A DNA stretch of 64,000 nucleotides from Devosia lucknowensis (GTDB taxonomy: Bacteria > Pseudomonadota > Alphaproteobacteria > Rhizobiales > Devosiaceae), in assembly GCF_900177655.1 (NCBI RefSeq), contig NZ_FXWK01000002.1, positions 372,001 to 436,000 on the forward strand, written 5' to 3'. The position numbers and the translations under genes are program-made. The notes beneath the pieces are model-generated. The model searched no databases. It had not been told where the DNA came from and was given only the letters and a program-made list of their open reading frames with translations. The first letter of the stretch is position 1. Every line of letters begins with the position of its first letter. Shown here piece after piece: positions 19,953 through 28,154 of the stretch.

Positions 19953-20911
19953 CAGCGCAACTTCGGATTGAGGGCATCGCGCAGCCAGTCACCGAGCAGG
20001 TTGACGGACAAGGCGAGCAGGACAAGGGTGACGGCCGGGAACAGCAGGATCCACCATTCGCCCGAGAACAGGAACTGCTGGCCGATGCGGATCAGTGTGC
20101 CCAGCGAGGGCTGCGTGGGCGGAACGCCGACGCCGAGATAGGAGAGCGTCGCTTCTTCGATGATGGCCAGCGCCAGGCCGATCGTACCGATAACGAGAAC
20201 CGGCCCCATGACATTGGGCAGGACGTGGCGGAGCAGGATTATGAACGGATTGACGCCAAGGATGCGGGCGGCAGCCACATAATCCTTCTGCCGCTCGACC
20301 ATGGTGGCGCCACGCACGGTGCGCGCGAACTGGGCCCAGTTGGCCAGACCGATGGCAATGATCAGCACCCAGACGGCGGCGCCTTCCTGCTGATTGGGCG
20401 GAATAACGCCGCGGGCAACACCAAAGATCAGCAGGGCAATCAGAATAGCCGGGAAAGACAGCTGGACGTCAGCGACACGCATCAGAATGGCGTCGACAAG
20501 ACCACCGACATAGCCGGCGACGAGGCCGAGGCCGACCCCCATGACCATGGCGAAGAGCGTCGCCATGACCCCCACGAAGAGTGAGACGCGCGAGCCATAC
20601 ATGATGGTCGAGAGCATGTCGCGACCCTGGCTATCCGTACCCAGGGCATAGTAGCGGCCGGCCGAGGTGGCGGTTCCCGGCGGGGAGAAGCCATCCATGA
20701 GGTTGAGCGTTGCCGGGTTGAACGGATTGTAGGGCGCCAGCCACGGGGCGAGGACCGCCATCAAGATCAGCAGCAGTGCGACGATCGATGCGACGATGGT
20801 GATTGGCGAATGGCGGTAGGACCAGACGATGTCGGACGTGAGGAACGTCTTCCATCGCGAGGTCTTTGCAGCAGGTACCGGCTGTTCCGGCGAGTGGGGC
20901 AGATCGGTCAC
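19952..20911 (-). CDS. ABC transporter permease, DppC type
   Basis: Inner-membrane subunit of 319 residues. An N-terminal cytoplasmic stretch is followed by one membrane helix (about 34-52), then five more in the BPD_transp_1 domain with the coupling EAA-type loop (VRGATMVERQKDYVAAARILGV). GTG 20911 is the chosen start: it lies 4 bp after the upstream permease stop with GGAAAG nearby, and a longer in-frame extension would run back inside the upstream gene. Pairs with the DppB-type subunit. Confidence 0.9.
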   Translation of the reverse strand: MTDLPHSPEQPVPAAKTSRWKTFLTSDIVWSYRHSPITIVASIVALLLILMAVLAPWLAPYNPFNPATLNLMDGFSPPGTATSAGRYYALGTDSQGRDMLSTIMYGSRVSLFVGVMATLFAMVMGVGLGLVAGYVGGLVDAILMRVADVQLSFPAILIALLIFGVARGVIPPNQQEGAAVWVLIIAIGLANWAQFARTVRGATMVERQKDYVAAARILGVNPFIILLRHVLPNVMGPVLVIGTIGLALAIIEEATLSYLGVGVPPTQPSLGTLIRIGQQFLFSGEWWILLFPAVTLVLLALSVNLLGDWLRDALNPKLR

Positions 20912-20915
20912 GGTC

Positions 20916-21896
20916 TTACTTTCCGGATCTGGCGCCGTCGCGCAGGCGCGGATCGACGATGAAGTAGAGGATATCGACAATGAGGTTGATGACCACGAAG
21001 ACCAGGGCAACGAAGACCAGGTAGGCGGCCATGACTGGCACGTCGACAACAGCCACGGAATTGACGAAGAGCGAGCCAACACCTGGCCACTGGAACACGG
21101 TTTCGGTGATGATCGCGAAGGCGATGACCGAGCCCAGTTGCAAACCGGTAATGGTGATGACCGGCACCATGGTGTTTTTCAATGCATGGCCGAAATTGAT
21201 CGCCCGCTTGGAAAGGCCGCGCGCTCTGGCAAAGCGGATGTAATCGGTGCGCAGGACTTCGAGCATTTCGGCGCGCACGAGGCGCATGATCAGCGTCAAT
21301 TGGAACAGCGAGAGTGTGATCGCCGGCAGGATCAAAGAGCGCAGACCCGACTGGGTCAAAAGGCCGGTCTTCCACCAGCCGATCTGCACGACTTCGCCAC
21401 GCCCGAAGGAGGGTAGCCATTTCAGTTCGACGGCAAAGACGTAGATCAGCCCGATACCGATCAGGAAGGTGGGAAGCGACACACCGATCAGCGAGGCGGT
21501 CATGACAACGCCGGTTGAGAAGGCGCGCGGCCGAAGCGCTGTATAGATGCCCAGCATTATGCCAAAGACCAGGGCAATCGTGGCCGAGGCGAAGGCGAGC
21601 TCGATCGTCGCCGGAAGGCGATCAAGGATCAGTTGCGTGACCGGCTGTTGCAAGCGGTAGGAAATGCCGAACTGCCCCTGCAGGGCGTTGATCACGAAAT
21701 AGTAGAACTGGATGTAGAAGGGCTGGTCGAGGCCAAGGCGCTCACGTGCCGCATCATAGTCGCTGGCCCGGGCATCCTGTCCCAAAAGGGCGGCCAGCGG
21801 GTCACCGACATAGCGGAATACCAGGAAAGCAATGAACGCCACGACAAGCATGACGAGGACGGACTGCAGGAGCCGTCGGGCAATGAAGGCCAGCAT
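20916..21896 (-). CDS. ABC transporter permease, DppB type
   Basis: A 326-residue inner-membrane subunit with six predicted helices, starting MLAFIARRLLQSVLVMLVVAFIAFLVF as DppB proteins do. The EAA-type loop is VRAEMLEVLRTDYIRFARARGLS. It follows the binding-protein gene by 66 bp, and that gap holds a strong hairpin plus T-run, so it is likely made in smaller amounts than the binding protein. Confidence 0.92.
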   Translation of the reverse strand: MLAFIARRLLQSVLVMLVVAFIAFLVFRYVGDPLAALLGQDARASDYDAARERLGLDQPFYIQFYYFVINALQGQFGISYRLQQPVTQLILDRLPATIELAFASATIALVFGIMLGIYTALRPRAFSTGVVMTASLIGVSLPTFLIGIGLIYVFAVELKWLPSFGRGEVVQIGWWKTGLLTQSGLRSLILPAITLSLFQLTLIMRLVRAEMLEVLRTDYIRFARARGLSKRAINFGHALKNTMVPVITITGLQLGSVIAFAIITETVFQWPGVGSLFVNSVAVVDVPVMAAYLVFVALVFVVINLIVDILYFIVDPRLRDGARSGK

Positions 21897-21907
21897 GGAG
21901 CCCCCTC

Positions 21908-21945
21908 AAAAAAGGAACCGCCGCGGGATGGACTCCACGCGGCGG
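21908..21945 (-). terminator. Intra-operon attenuator/terminator after the binding protein gene
   Basis: On the minus strand an 8-bp GC stem (21938-21945 with 21918-21925) with a 12-nt loop is followed by TTCC and a run of T (21913-21908). It lies between the solute-binding protein and permease genes, where partial termination usually sets the excess of binding protein. Confidence 0.7.
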
Positions 21946-21962
21946 CTCGGGATGGCAGGGCT

Positions 21963-23552
21963 TTACTCGAAGGTGACCGTGGTCATGTTCGGCTGGTTTT
22001 CCGGCTGGACCGGCAGCGTCACACCATCGCGCATGGCATAGGCCAGCACCTGGTTGTGGATCGGCAGCAGAACGCGGTCGGCCTTCACCACTTCCCAGAT
22101 GTCGGCGATGGTCTGGTTGCGGACAGCTTCGTCGCTTTCCACGCCGAGCGAGACGATCTTCTCGTCCAGTTCGGGATTGGTGTACATGCCGACATTGTAG
22201 CCGCCCAGTTCAGCGTCTTCGCCGGTTTCCTTGGTGTGGATCAGGTCGTTGAAGACATAGGCGCTGTCGAACGTCGGAACGCCCCAGCCGAGCAGGTAGA
22301 AATCGGTGTTGCTGGCCAGGATGAGCGGGGAGTGTTCGGCGACCGGACGGGAGGCCAGGGTGACCTGGATGCCGATCTGGCCGAGCATGCCGACATAAGC
22401 CGTCGCGATGGCTTCGTCGTTGACGTAGCGATTGTTCGGCGTGTCGAGGGTGACCGTGAAACCATCGGGATAACCGGCTTCGACCATCAGTTCCTTGGCG
22501 CGCTCGACATCGACTGCCGGATAGGCGTCGAGTTCTTCGGTCCAGCCATTGACGAAAGGCGGGTTCGGGATACCGGTCGGGATGGACTGGCCGCGCATCA
22601 CAACGCGCTGGATCGCATCACGATCGAGCACCAGTTCCATGGCTTCGCGCACGAGCGGATTGTTGAACGGGTTGCTGTCGGTGATGTTGGACGACTTCAG
22701 CGGTTCGTCGCCGAACTTATAGCCGAAGTAGATGAAGCGGTTTTCCGGGCCGGTTTCGACCTTGAAGCCATCGGTCGAGGACAGACGCTCGATATCCTGC
22801 GGCGGGACGTCCTGGACGATGTCCACTTCGCCCGAAAGCAGCGCCGAGACGCGCGTGCCGGCATCGGCGATGACGATGTATTCGATGTCGGTGACTTCGG
22901 GCTGCTCGCCCCACCAGCCTTCGTTATAGGCGAGGACGGTGCGCACGTCCGGCTCACGCGAGACGAGGGTATAGGGACCGGTGCCGTTGGTGTTGAGAAC
23001 CGAGTAGTTGGTCGCGCCGGCGGCGAAATCCTGGACGACGTCGAGGTCGTTGGCTTCCGACCACGTTTTGTCCATGATGAAGGTGTTGGTCAGGTTGTTC
23101 GGGTAGATGAGCGAGGGGCCGGCCATCTGGAATTCGACGGTGTAGTCGTCAACGGCGGTGACCGATTCCACTTCGGCATGCAGCTGCCGCATGTTGGAGA
23201 ATTCGCTCTTGGCGCGGGTCATGGAATAGACCACGTCCTCGGCGGTGAAGTCAGCGCCGTCGTGGAACTTGACGCCTTCGCGCAGCTTGAACACCCAGAC
23301 GGTGTCGTCGCCATCCTTGAGAGCCCATTCGGTGGCCAGACGCGGGGTCAGGGTGCCATCATTGTCGCGGCCGACAAGGGTTTCATAGATGTGGTGGGCA
23401 AGCGTATGCGTGTTGCCCTGGTTCTGCGAATGCGGATCCAGCGTCAGCGCGTCAGACGAGCGCGCCCAGCGAATCGTCTCGGCGTTCGCAACACCGGCGA
23501 GCATCGTGGAGGCAACAAGTACCGCCGCAATGCGGGTCAGTGAAGAATGCAT
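21963..23552 (-). CDS. ABC transporter solute-binding protein, family 5 (DppA/OppA-like)
   Basis: Periplasmic receptor of 529 residues. The signal peptide ends at GVANA (about residue 24). The family-5 fold is shown by SSDALTLDPHSQNQ at the start, LATEWALKDGDDTVWVFKLR, and the GVKFHDGADFTAEDVVYS signature. First gene of the importer operon (binding protein, two permeases, fused ATPase). Upstream lies a perfect palindrome matching the RutR pattern, hinting at control by a TetR-family pyrimidine-type regulator. Ligand unknown. Confidence 0.92.
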   Translation of the reverse strand: MHSSLTRIAAVLVASTMLAGVANAETIRWARSSDALTLDPHSQNQGNTHTLAHHIYETLVGRDNDGTLTPRLATEWALKDGDDTVWVFKLREGVKFHDGADFTAEDVVYSMTRAKSEFSNMRQLHAEVESVTAVDDYTVEFQMAGPSLIYPNNLTNTFIMDKTWSEANDLDVVQDFAAGATNYSVLNTNGTGPYTLVSREPDVRTVLAYNEGWWGEQPEVTDIEYIVIADAGTRVSALLSGEVDIVQDVPPQDIERLSSTDGFKVETGPENRFIYFGYKFGDEPLKSSNITDSNPFNNPLVREAMELVLDRDAIQRVVMRGQSIPTGIPNPPFVNGWTEELDAYPAVDVERAKELMVEAGYPDGFTVTLDTPNNRYVNDEAIATAYVGMLGQIGIQVTLASRPVAEHSPLILASNTDFYLLGWGVPTFDSAYVFNDLIHTKETGEDAELGGYNVGMYTNPELDEKIVSLGVESDEAVRNQTIADIWEVVKADRVLLPIHNQVLAYAMRDGVTLPVQPENQPNMTTVTFE

Positions 23553-23654
23553 TGGAAATCTCCCGTTCCTTGACTTTACGCCTTCTCAGCACACTAGGCG
23601 CCGGAGGCTTGGGCGACACAAAAGCGTAGAATCCGGGGGAGCGCAACGGGAATC

Positions 23655-23672
23655 ATTGACCATTTGGTCAAT
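23655..23672. promoter_or_regulatory. RutR-like operator upstream of the ABC importer
   Basis: Perfect palindrome ATTGACCA-TT-TGGTCAAT, about 100 bp before the binding-protein start. It contains TTGACCA-N2-TGGTCAA, the pattern known for E. coli RutR. No TetR gene is in the window, so the regulator is unidentified. Confidence 0.6.
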
Positions 23673-23782
23673 CGTATGACGGCCAAAAGGCAAATCCACA
23701 GGATTGGACGGAATTTTCGCAATCCGTTCGCCCGTTATTTGAGGCGCTTGACCGATTCACTTGCCGCAGCCAGCATGGAAGA

Positions 23783-24175
23783 ATGAGCCAAGCCATTGCT
23801 ACCATTGCTCTTGTCGTGGACGATTATGACGCGGCCATCCGCTTCTATGGCGACACGCTGGGCTTCGAGCTGATCGACGACCGGGACATGGGTGGCGGCA
23901 AGCGATGGGTGGTTGTGGGGCCTTCCGGCGATCGCGGCGCACGCCTGTTGCTGGCCAGAGCCGAGGGTGAGCAACAGCGCGCCGCAATCGGTAACCAGAC
24001 CGGCGGTCGCGTCATGCTGTTCCTCGAAACCGACAGGTTCGAGGAAGACTACAGACGCCTCCGCGATGCTGGAGTATCCTTTCTCGAAGCGCCCCGCCAC
24101 GAGGCCTACGGATCAGTCGCCGTCTTCACCGATCTCTACGGAAACAAATGGGATCTCATCCAACCAAGGCGCTGA
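23783..24175 (+). CDS. VOC superfamily protein (glyoxalase/bleomycin-resistance-like)
   Basis: A 130-residue protein with two beta-alpha-beta-beta-beta modules: IATIALVVDDYDAAIRFYGDTLGF at the start, and RFEEDYRRLRDAGVSFLEAP followed by FTDLYGNKWDLIQP at the end. The VOC metal ligands are only partly recognisable (the first His is Ala), so enzymatic activity is uncertain. It overlaps the next ORF by 28 bp and begins a three-gene run ending with an aldo-keto reductase. Confidence 0.82.
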   Translation: MSQAIATIALVVDDYDAAIRFYGDTLGFELIDDRDMGGGKRWVVVGPSGDRGARLLLARAEGEQQRAAIGNQTGGRVMLFLETDRFEEDYRRLRDAGVSFLEAPRHEAYGSVAVFTDLYGNKWDLIQPRR

Positions 24176-24684
24176 TCGCAGCGAGCCTGCTGGCAGCGGC
24201 GCCGACCCACGCGCTCGAACCCGGATGGGGGTACTCGCCCCTCCCCGGTGAGGGCGATCGCGCGAGCATGGGTTGCGCGCGCGGCTCGACCGACGAAGAT
24301 TACAGCTGCCTGGCCGTGCGGTGCGAAGATGACTTTTCGATTGGCATCCACATTCATTCGAGCCGACCCGGCGGAACCGAAGGCATGTGGGAGATGACGC
24401 TGGATCGCGAGGCGCGGCAGCTCGAGGCGGTAAGCGACCTCGCCCCTTATGACGCTCGTCTGGTGGATGCCGATGGCTGGCTGCTCGATGGCCTGAGGCA
24501 TGGGACATTCGTCTATCTGCGCCATCACGCCGATCCGACCGGAGAATTCGCGTTCATCGATCTGGGCGGTTCGTTCAGGGCGATCAACGAGGCGCTCTAC
24601 TGGTGCGCACCCCGTGTCGCACCAGCCGAACAGAATGAGCTTTCAGACGTTGATACAACGACACAGCAAGGAGAAACCCGATGA
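24148..24684 (+). CDS. Secreted protein of unknown function
   Basis: A 178-residue product not recognised by family. Residues 1-23 look like a signal peptide (KALIAASLLAAAPTHA), leaving a mature protein of about 155 residues. Cysteines in MGCARG, DYSCLAVRCEDD and YWCAPR could form disulfides in the periplasm. It overlaps the VOC gene by 28 bp and its stop overlaps the reductase start (ATGA), so it is very likely translated as part of the same operon. The overlap with two confident genes is the main evidence for coding. Confidence 0.65.
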   Translation: MGSHPTKALIAASLLAAAPTHALEPGWGYSPLPGEGDRASMGCARGSTDEDYSCLAVRCEDDFSIGIHIHSSRPGGTEGMWEMTLDREARQLEAVSDLAPYDARLVDADGWLLDGLRHGTFVYLRHHADPTGEFAFIDLGGSFRAINEALYWCAPRVAPAEQNELSDVDTTTQQGETR

Positions 24685-25619
24685 ATAGACGCCCGCTCGG
24701 ACGGAGCGAACTGGTAATCGAACCTTTGGTGCTCGGCGGCAACGTCTTCGGGTGGACCGTGGATGAGGCAAAGGGGTTCGACATTCTCGATGCCTATGTC
24801 GAAGCCGGGTTCACTGCCATCGATACCGCAGAGGGCTACCCCAACTGGGTGCCCGGCAACCCGCCCGGCATGAGCGAAACCATGATTGGCAAATGGCTCA
24901 AGGCGCGCGGCAATCGCGACAAGGTGCACGTCTTCACCAAGGTGAATTCGGCCAAGAAGCCGGGTGGGCTCAAGCCCGACGCCATCAAGGCCGGGATCGA
25001 GGCGTCGCTGCAGCGCCTGCAGACCGATTATGTGGATCTCTATTTCAGCCACTGGCCGGATGCGGAGGCGGATCACGAGGAGACGCTCGAGGCCTATGAC
25101 GTGCTGATGCGCTCGGGCAAGGTCCGCACGATCGGCGCTTCCAACTATACGGCCCAGATGATGGAAGATGCCCAGCAGACCGCCATCATCAAATCGCTGC
25201 AGCGCTACGAAGTCACGCAGCCGCGCTACAATCTCTATGACCGCGAGGAATTCGACAGCCTGCGACCCTACCTGCTCGAGAACGAGGTCGGCGCCATCGT
25301 TTACTACAGCCTCGCCTCCGGCTTTCTGACCGGCAAGTATCGCAGCAAGTCCGACCTCGGCCAGTCACCCCGCGGCGGTGGCATCGATCGATATCTGGAC
25401 GGCAAGGGGCTGCGTATCCTTTCGGCACTCGACAAGGTCGCTGCAGACCTTGAAGCCACGCCCGCGGAAGTTGCCCTCGCCTGGCTCGTGGCGCAGCCGG
25501 GCGTCAGCGCCCCGATCGCATCGGCGACCTCCGTGGATCAGGTGAAGAGCCTCGCCCGTGGCGTTCGCCTGGAGTTGCCGGAAGAGGCCGTCACGCTATT
25601 GACGGACGCGGGTCGCTGA
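24681..25619 (+). CDS. Aldo/keto reductase
   Basis: NADPH-dependent carbonyl reductase of 312 residues with a TIM-barrel fold. The catalytic tetrad is visible: Asp and Tyr in AIDTAEGYPNWVPG, Lys in HVFTKVNS, His in YFSHWPD. The cofactor end is VAQPGVSAPIASATSVDQV. It resembles the YajO/Tas-like AKR branch. Start has GGAG upstream and overlaps the preceding stop. The run ends in a clear terminator. Confidence 0.93.
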   Translation: MNRRPLGRSELVIEPLVLGGNVFGWTVDEAKGFDILDAYVEAGFTAIDTAEGYPNWVPGNPPGMSETMIGKWLKARGNRDKVHVFTKVNSAKKPGGLKPDAIKAGIEASLQRLQTDYVDLYFSHWPDAEADHEETLEAYDVLMRSGKVRTIGASNYTAQMMEDAQQTAIIKSLQRYEVTQPRYNLYDREEFDSLRPYLLENEVGAIVYYSLASGFLTGKYRSKSDLGQSPRGGGIDRYLDGKGLRILSALDKVAADLEATPAEVALAWLVAQPGVSAPIASATSVDQVKSLARGVRLELPEEAVTLLTDAGR

Positions 25620-25625
25620 CAGCCG

Positions 25626-25653
25626 ACGGCGCCTCCGGGCGCCGTTAATTTTT
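25626..25653 (+). terminator. Rho-independent terminator after the aldo/keto reductase
   Basis: Perfect 8-bp arms ACGGCGCC (25626-25633) and GGCGCCGT (25638-25645), 4-nt loop, then TAATTTTT. Confidence 0.85.
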
Positions 25654-25740
25654 ACGCTGAAAAACGAGCATTGATAGATACTTGACGGACACATCCGAGT
25701 GTAGTCTTTGCCGACCTGGAGTGGGGGCACGCTGGCATAG

Positions 25741-26925
25741 ATGGATATGATCGATCGACCAATGCGCGACGTTTTCGATGTCGTGCGGGCCAAACTCAGC
25801 CATCAGGATGTCCGCCGCACCAACGAAAAGGCCGTGCTGACATCGGTCGCCTTCAATCCGGGAGCATCGAACGCCGAAATCTCCCGGTTGTCGGGGCTAG
25901 CCCCGCAGACCGTGTCGGCCATTCTGGTCGATCTGGAAGAACAGGACCTGATCCGCAGGGGCGAGGTTCTTCGCGGCCGACGCGGCCAGCCTGCGACCCC
26001 GCTATGGCTGAACCCCGAAGGCGGCTATGCCATCGGCATTGAGCTGGGATGGCGGCATCTGGACATCATCCTGCTCAATCTCCATGCCGTCGTGCTTGAG
26101 CATCGGCATCTCGATTATGACTATCCCGATGCGCGCACGATCATCGCGACCATCGTCGACCTGATCGGCGACATCACTCGGGATCTGACGCCGCACCAGC
26201 GTTCGCGCCTTCTCGACATCGGCATCGCCAAGCCTTCGCGCCTCGGCGCAAACCTGCGGAGCATCGATGCTCCCACCGAGCAAGTTGATCTTTGGTCCGC
26301 CATCGATCTCAAGACGGCATTGCAGGAAAAAACCGGCCTCTCGGTTTCCGTGACCAATGACGGCACCTCAGGGTGCTGGGCCGAGCTGATCGCCCATTCC
26401 AAGCCCCGCCCGCCGACCATGATTTATCTTCTGGTCTCAAACTTCGTCGGAGGAGGCGTGCTCGGGGACGGAGTGTTGATAGAGGGACCGAGCGGCAATG
26501 CCGGTGAGTTGGGGTCGATCCTGGTCAGCACGGATGCTTCCGGTCCGAAGCCGGCGCACCACGTTGCTTCACTCGAGGCCCTTCGCTGGGAGCTCGGCGC
26601 CGCGGGCGAAGACACTGGGGGCACATCGCACAAAGCGCTGATCGAAGCGACCGACGCGGGCAGACTGGATGCCTGGCTGACCCGCTCTGCCCAGGCCCTG
26701 GCACAGGTGATCTACAACACGGTCACCGTTGTCGAGCAGCCCATCGTGATCGTGGATACAATCATCGGAGGCGACTTCACCGCAAGGCTGGTAGATCTGG
26801 TGCGCAGCGAGCTGGACTTGCTGCCCAAACGCCCCTGGACACCGCCGATCTTCGCAGGTCAACTCGGGCCGATGGCGCCCGTCATGGGTGCGGCCGAACT
26901 GACATTGTTCCGGCGCTACTTCTGA
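25741..26925 (+). CDS. ROK family transcriptional regulator
   Basis: A 394-residue repressor-type protein. Residues 25-90 form a winged helix (NEKAVLTSVAFNPGASNAEISRLSGLAPQTVSAILVDLEEQDLI). The ROK sugar-kinase-like domain follows (YAIGIELGWRHLDIILLNL; VTNDGTSGCWAEL; GGGVLGDGVLIEGPSGNAGELG). The zinc motif CxCGxxGC of sugar-sensing ROK proteins is not evident, and the usual GIGLPG stretch reads GIAKPS, so ligand binding may be altered. ATG at 25747 is an alternative start. No sugar transporter adjoins it; the target is unknown. Confidence 0.88.
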   Translation: MDMIDRPMRDVFDVVRAKLSHQDVRRTNEKAVLTSVAFNPGASNAEISRLSGLAPQTVSAILVDLEEQDLIRRGEVLRGRRGQPATPLWLNPEGGYAIGIELGWRHLDIILLNLHAVVLEHRHLDYDYPDARTIIATIVDLIGDITRDLTPHQRSRLLDIGIAKPSRLGANLRSIDAPTEQVDLWSAIDLKTALQEKTGLSVSVTNDGTSGCWAELIAHSKPRPPTMIYLLVSNFVGGGVLGDGVLIEGPSGNAGELGSILVSTDASGPKPAHHVASLEALRWELGAAGEDTGGTSHKALIEATDAGRLDAWLTRSAQALAQVIYNTVTVVEQPIVIVDTIIGGDFTARLVDLVRSELDLLPKRPWTPPIFAGQLGPMAPVMGAAELTLFRRYF

Positions 26926-26934
26926 CTTTCCGCA

Positions 26935-27240
26935 TCAGGCCTTTTCGGTAGCGCGATGGTCCATCGAATCGCGCAGCCGTGCGCTGGGAATCAGCACGAC
27001 GGTATGGCGCGGCGCGATACGGTGCTCGTCGCCCGTGCGGGGATTGCGTCCTACGCGTTCGGCCCGCGAGCGAACCTCCAGTGTTCCAAAGCCGGTCAAT
27101 TTGACTGTTTCGCCCTGCTTGAGGGCATCGCCGATCAATTCGAACATGCGATCGCTGATCTGGGCGGTGTCGAAGCGCGACAATCCGGTCGCGTCGGCAG
27201 CGCGCTCACTCAGTGCTGCCCGTGTAATGGTGTGTTCCAA
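26935..27240 (-). CDS. HU/IHF family DNA-binding protein, divergent
   Basis: A 101-residue nucleoid-associated protein. The helical N-terminal dimer half (TRAALSERAADATGLSRFDTAQ) is followed by the GETVKLTGFGTLEVRSRAERVGRNPRTGDEHRIAP arm, with the NPRTG motif whose Pro inserts into DNA. It is closest to IHF-alpha in layout but diverges enough that it may be a paralog. The start is TTG 27240 with AGGAGG seven bases upstream. Convergent with the ROK gene, 9 bp apart. Confidence 0.88.
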   Translation of the reverse strand: MEHTITRAALSERAADATGLSRFDTAQISDRMFELIGDALKQGETVKLTGFGTLEVRSRAERVGRNPRTGDEHRIAPRHTVVLIPSARLRDSMDHRATEKA

Positions 27241-27340
27241 GGCTAACCTCCTCCACCCATTAAATTCATAGGCAGAACATAAAACGCTGTCCAGCCCCGC
27301 AGCCGATCACAAAAAACATGATCGAAAGCTTCAGGATTGT

Positions 27341-27369
27341 TTGACATTTTTTAGAATGGTTATAAGCTA
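27341..27369 (+). promoter_or_regulatory. rirA promoter with Irr-type ICE box
   Basis: TTGACA (27341-27346) is a perfect -35; a plausible -10 is TAAGCT (27363-27368) at 16-nt spacing. Within it lies TTTAGAA-TGG-TTATAAG (27350-27366), which matches the Irr element TTTAGAA-N3-TTCTAAA at 12 of 14 positions. Placement between -35 and -10 fits repression by Irr. Confidence 0.55.
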
Positions 27370-27427
27370 GCGACATTCGGGTTGCCGGCACCGACCCGAT
27401 GGCAGCCGATATGAAGAAAGGTTTTCC

Positions 27428-27904
27428 GTGAGACTGACCCGCCAATCGAACTACGCTATCCGCACCCTCGTCTACTGCGCCGTCAACGAGCCAGGGCTGA
27501 GCCGGGTCGCGGAGGTTGCTCGCGCTTACGGAATTTCCGAGCTGTTTCTGTTCAAGCTGATCAAGCCACTGGTGGAAGCTGGCCTCTTGCAGACCGTGCG
27601 TGGCCGCCATGGCGGCATTAAGCTGGGCAAGCCAGCCGACCAAATCACTCTTCTGGAGACGATCCGCCTCACGGAAGAAAACTTCGCGCTGGCCGAATGT
27701 TTCGAAGAAGGTGCCGACTGCCCCTTGATTGGCGAATGCGATCTGAACGGTGCGCTGCGGGAGGCCTTGGGCGCGTTCTTCGAGGTGCTGAGCCGTCACA
27801 CCATAGCGGATCTCGCGCATAAGAAGCGTTCCATCCGTGAACGCCTCGGGATCAGCACTGCCGACGCCGTGAACGAGAGCATCGCTGCGATTTCCGCAGC
27901 CTGA
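27428..27904 (+). CDS. rirA: Rrf2 family iron-responsive regulator RirA
   Basis: Global iron repressor of Rhizobiales, active with an iron-sulfur cluster. The 158-residue protein starts MRLTRQSNYAIRTLVYCAVN, with a winged helix containing VAEVARAYGISELFLFKLI and the wing RGRHGGIKLGKP. The cluster-binding cysteines are C91, C98 and C104 (AECFEEGADCPLIGEC), the spacing typical of RirA rather than of NsrR or IscR. Its own promoter carries an ICE-like box, so cross-regulation by Irr is likely. Confidence 0.93.
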   Translation: MRLTRQSNYAIRTLVYCAVNEPGLSRVAEVARAYGISELFLFKLIKPLVEAGLLQTVRGRHGGIKLGKPADQITLLETIRLTEENFALAECFEEGADCPLIGECDLNGALREALGAFFEVLSRHTIADLAHKKRSIRERLGISTADAVNESIAAISAA

Positions 27905-27932
27905 CCAAAAATCTGACTGCCAGAGTAAAATA

Positions 27933-27966
27933 TGACTTTGACAATCAGGTTTGGACGTGATTGATA
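27933..27966 (+). promoter_or_regulatory. Sigma-70 promoter overlapped by an IRO-type box
   Basis: TTGACA (27938-27943), a 17-nt spacer, then TTGATA (27961-27966). Over the -35 lies TGA-N9-TCA (27933-27947), the core pattern given for the RirA-dependent iron-responsive operator. The nearest downstream unit is the structured RNA candidate ending at 28087. Confidence 0.6.
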
Positions 27967-27972
27967 GGGGGC

Positions 27973-28087
27973 ATGGCGCTGCGACCCCTTGGGGCCTGTG
28001 GGTCCGAGCGCCAGAACTTGACGGAGGCTTGCTGCTACCGTCTCCCCGGGCCGGCCAGGATCCTCAACGTCCTGTCCGGCCTTTTCC
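27973..28087 (+). ncRNA. Candidate iron-regulated small RNA downstream of rirA
   Basis: About 115 nt from the predicted start to a terminator. Hairpin 1 pairs GGCGCT (27975-27980) with AGCGCC (28007-28012), and inside it GACCC (27983-27987) with GGGTC (28000-28004). Hairpin 2 pairs GACGG (28020-28024) with CCGTC (28038-28042). The third is the terminator. There is a near-consensus promoter upstream and no ribosome-binding site for the short ATG frame. It does not look like 6S, SRP or tmRNA. Family and targets are unknown. Confidence 0.55.
28049..28087 (+). terminator. Rho-independent terminator of the candidate RNA
   Basis: GGCCGG-C-CAGGA (28049-28060) pairs with TCCTG-T-CCGGCC (28070-28081) around a 9-nt loop, followed by TTTTCC. 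Confidence 0.8.
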
Positions 28088-28154
28088 ATTCCCCTAGATT
28101 GATCTGGTTCCCCCGCTATGCTCTAGAGCGCGGGCGCTCATTCCGGACTTGCAT

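Noticed and set aside
21633..23543. 636-codon plus-strand frame opposite the solute-binding protein gene
   Set aside because: The minus strand encodes a full family-5 binding protein with signal peptide; the plus frame is a third-position GC artefact.
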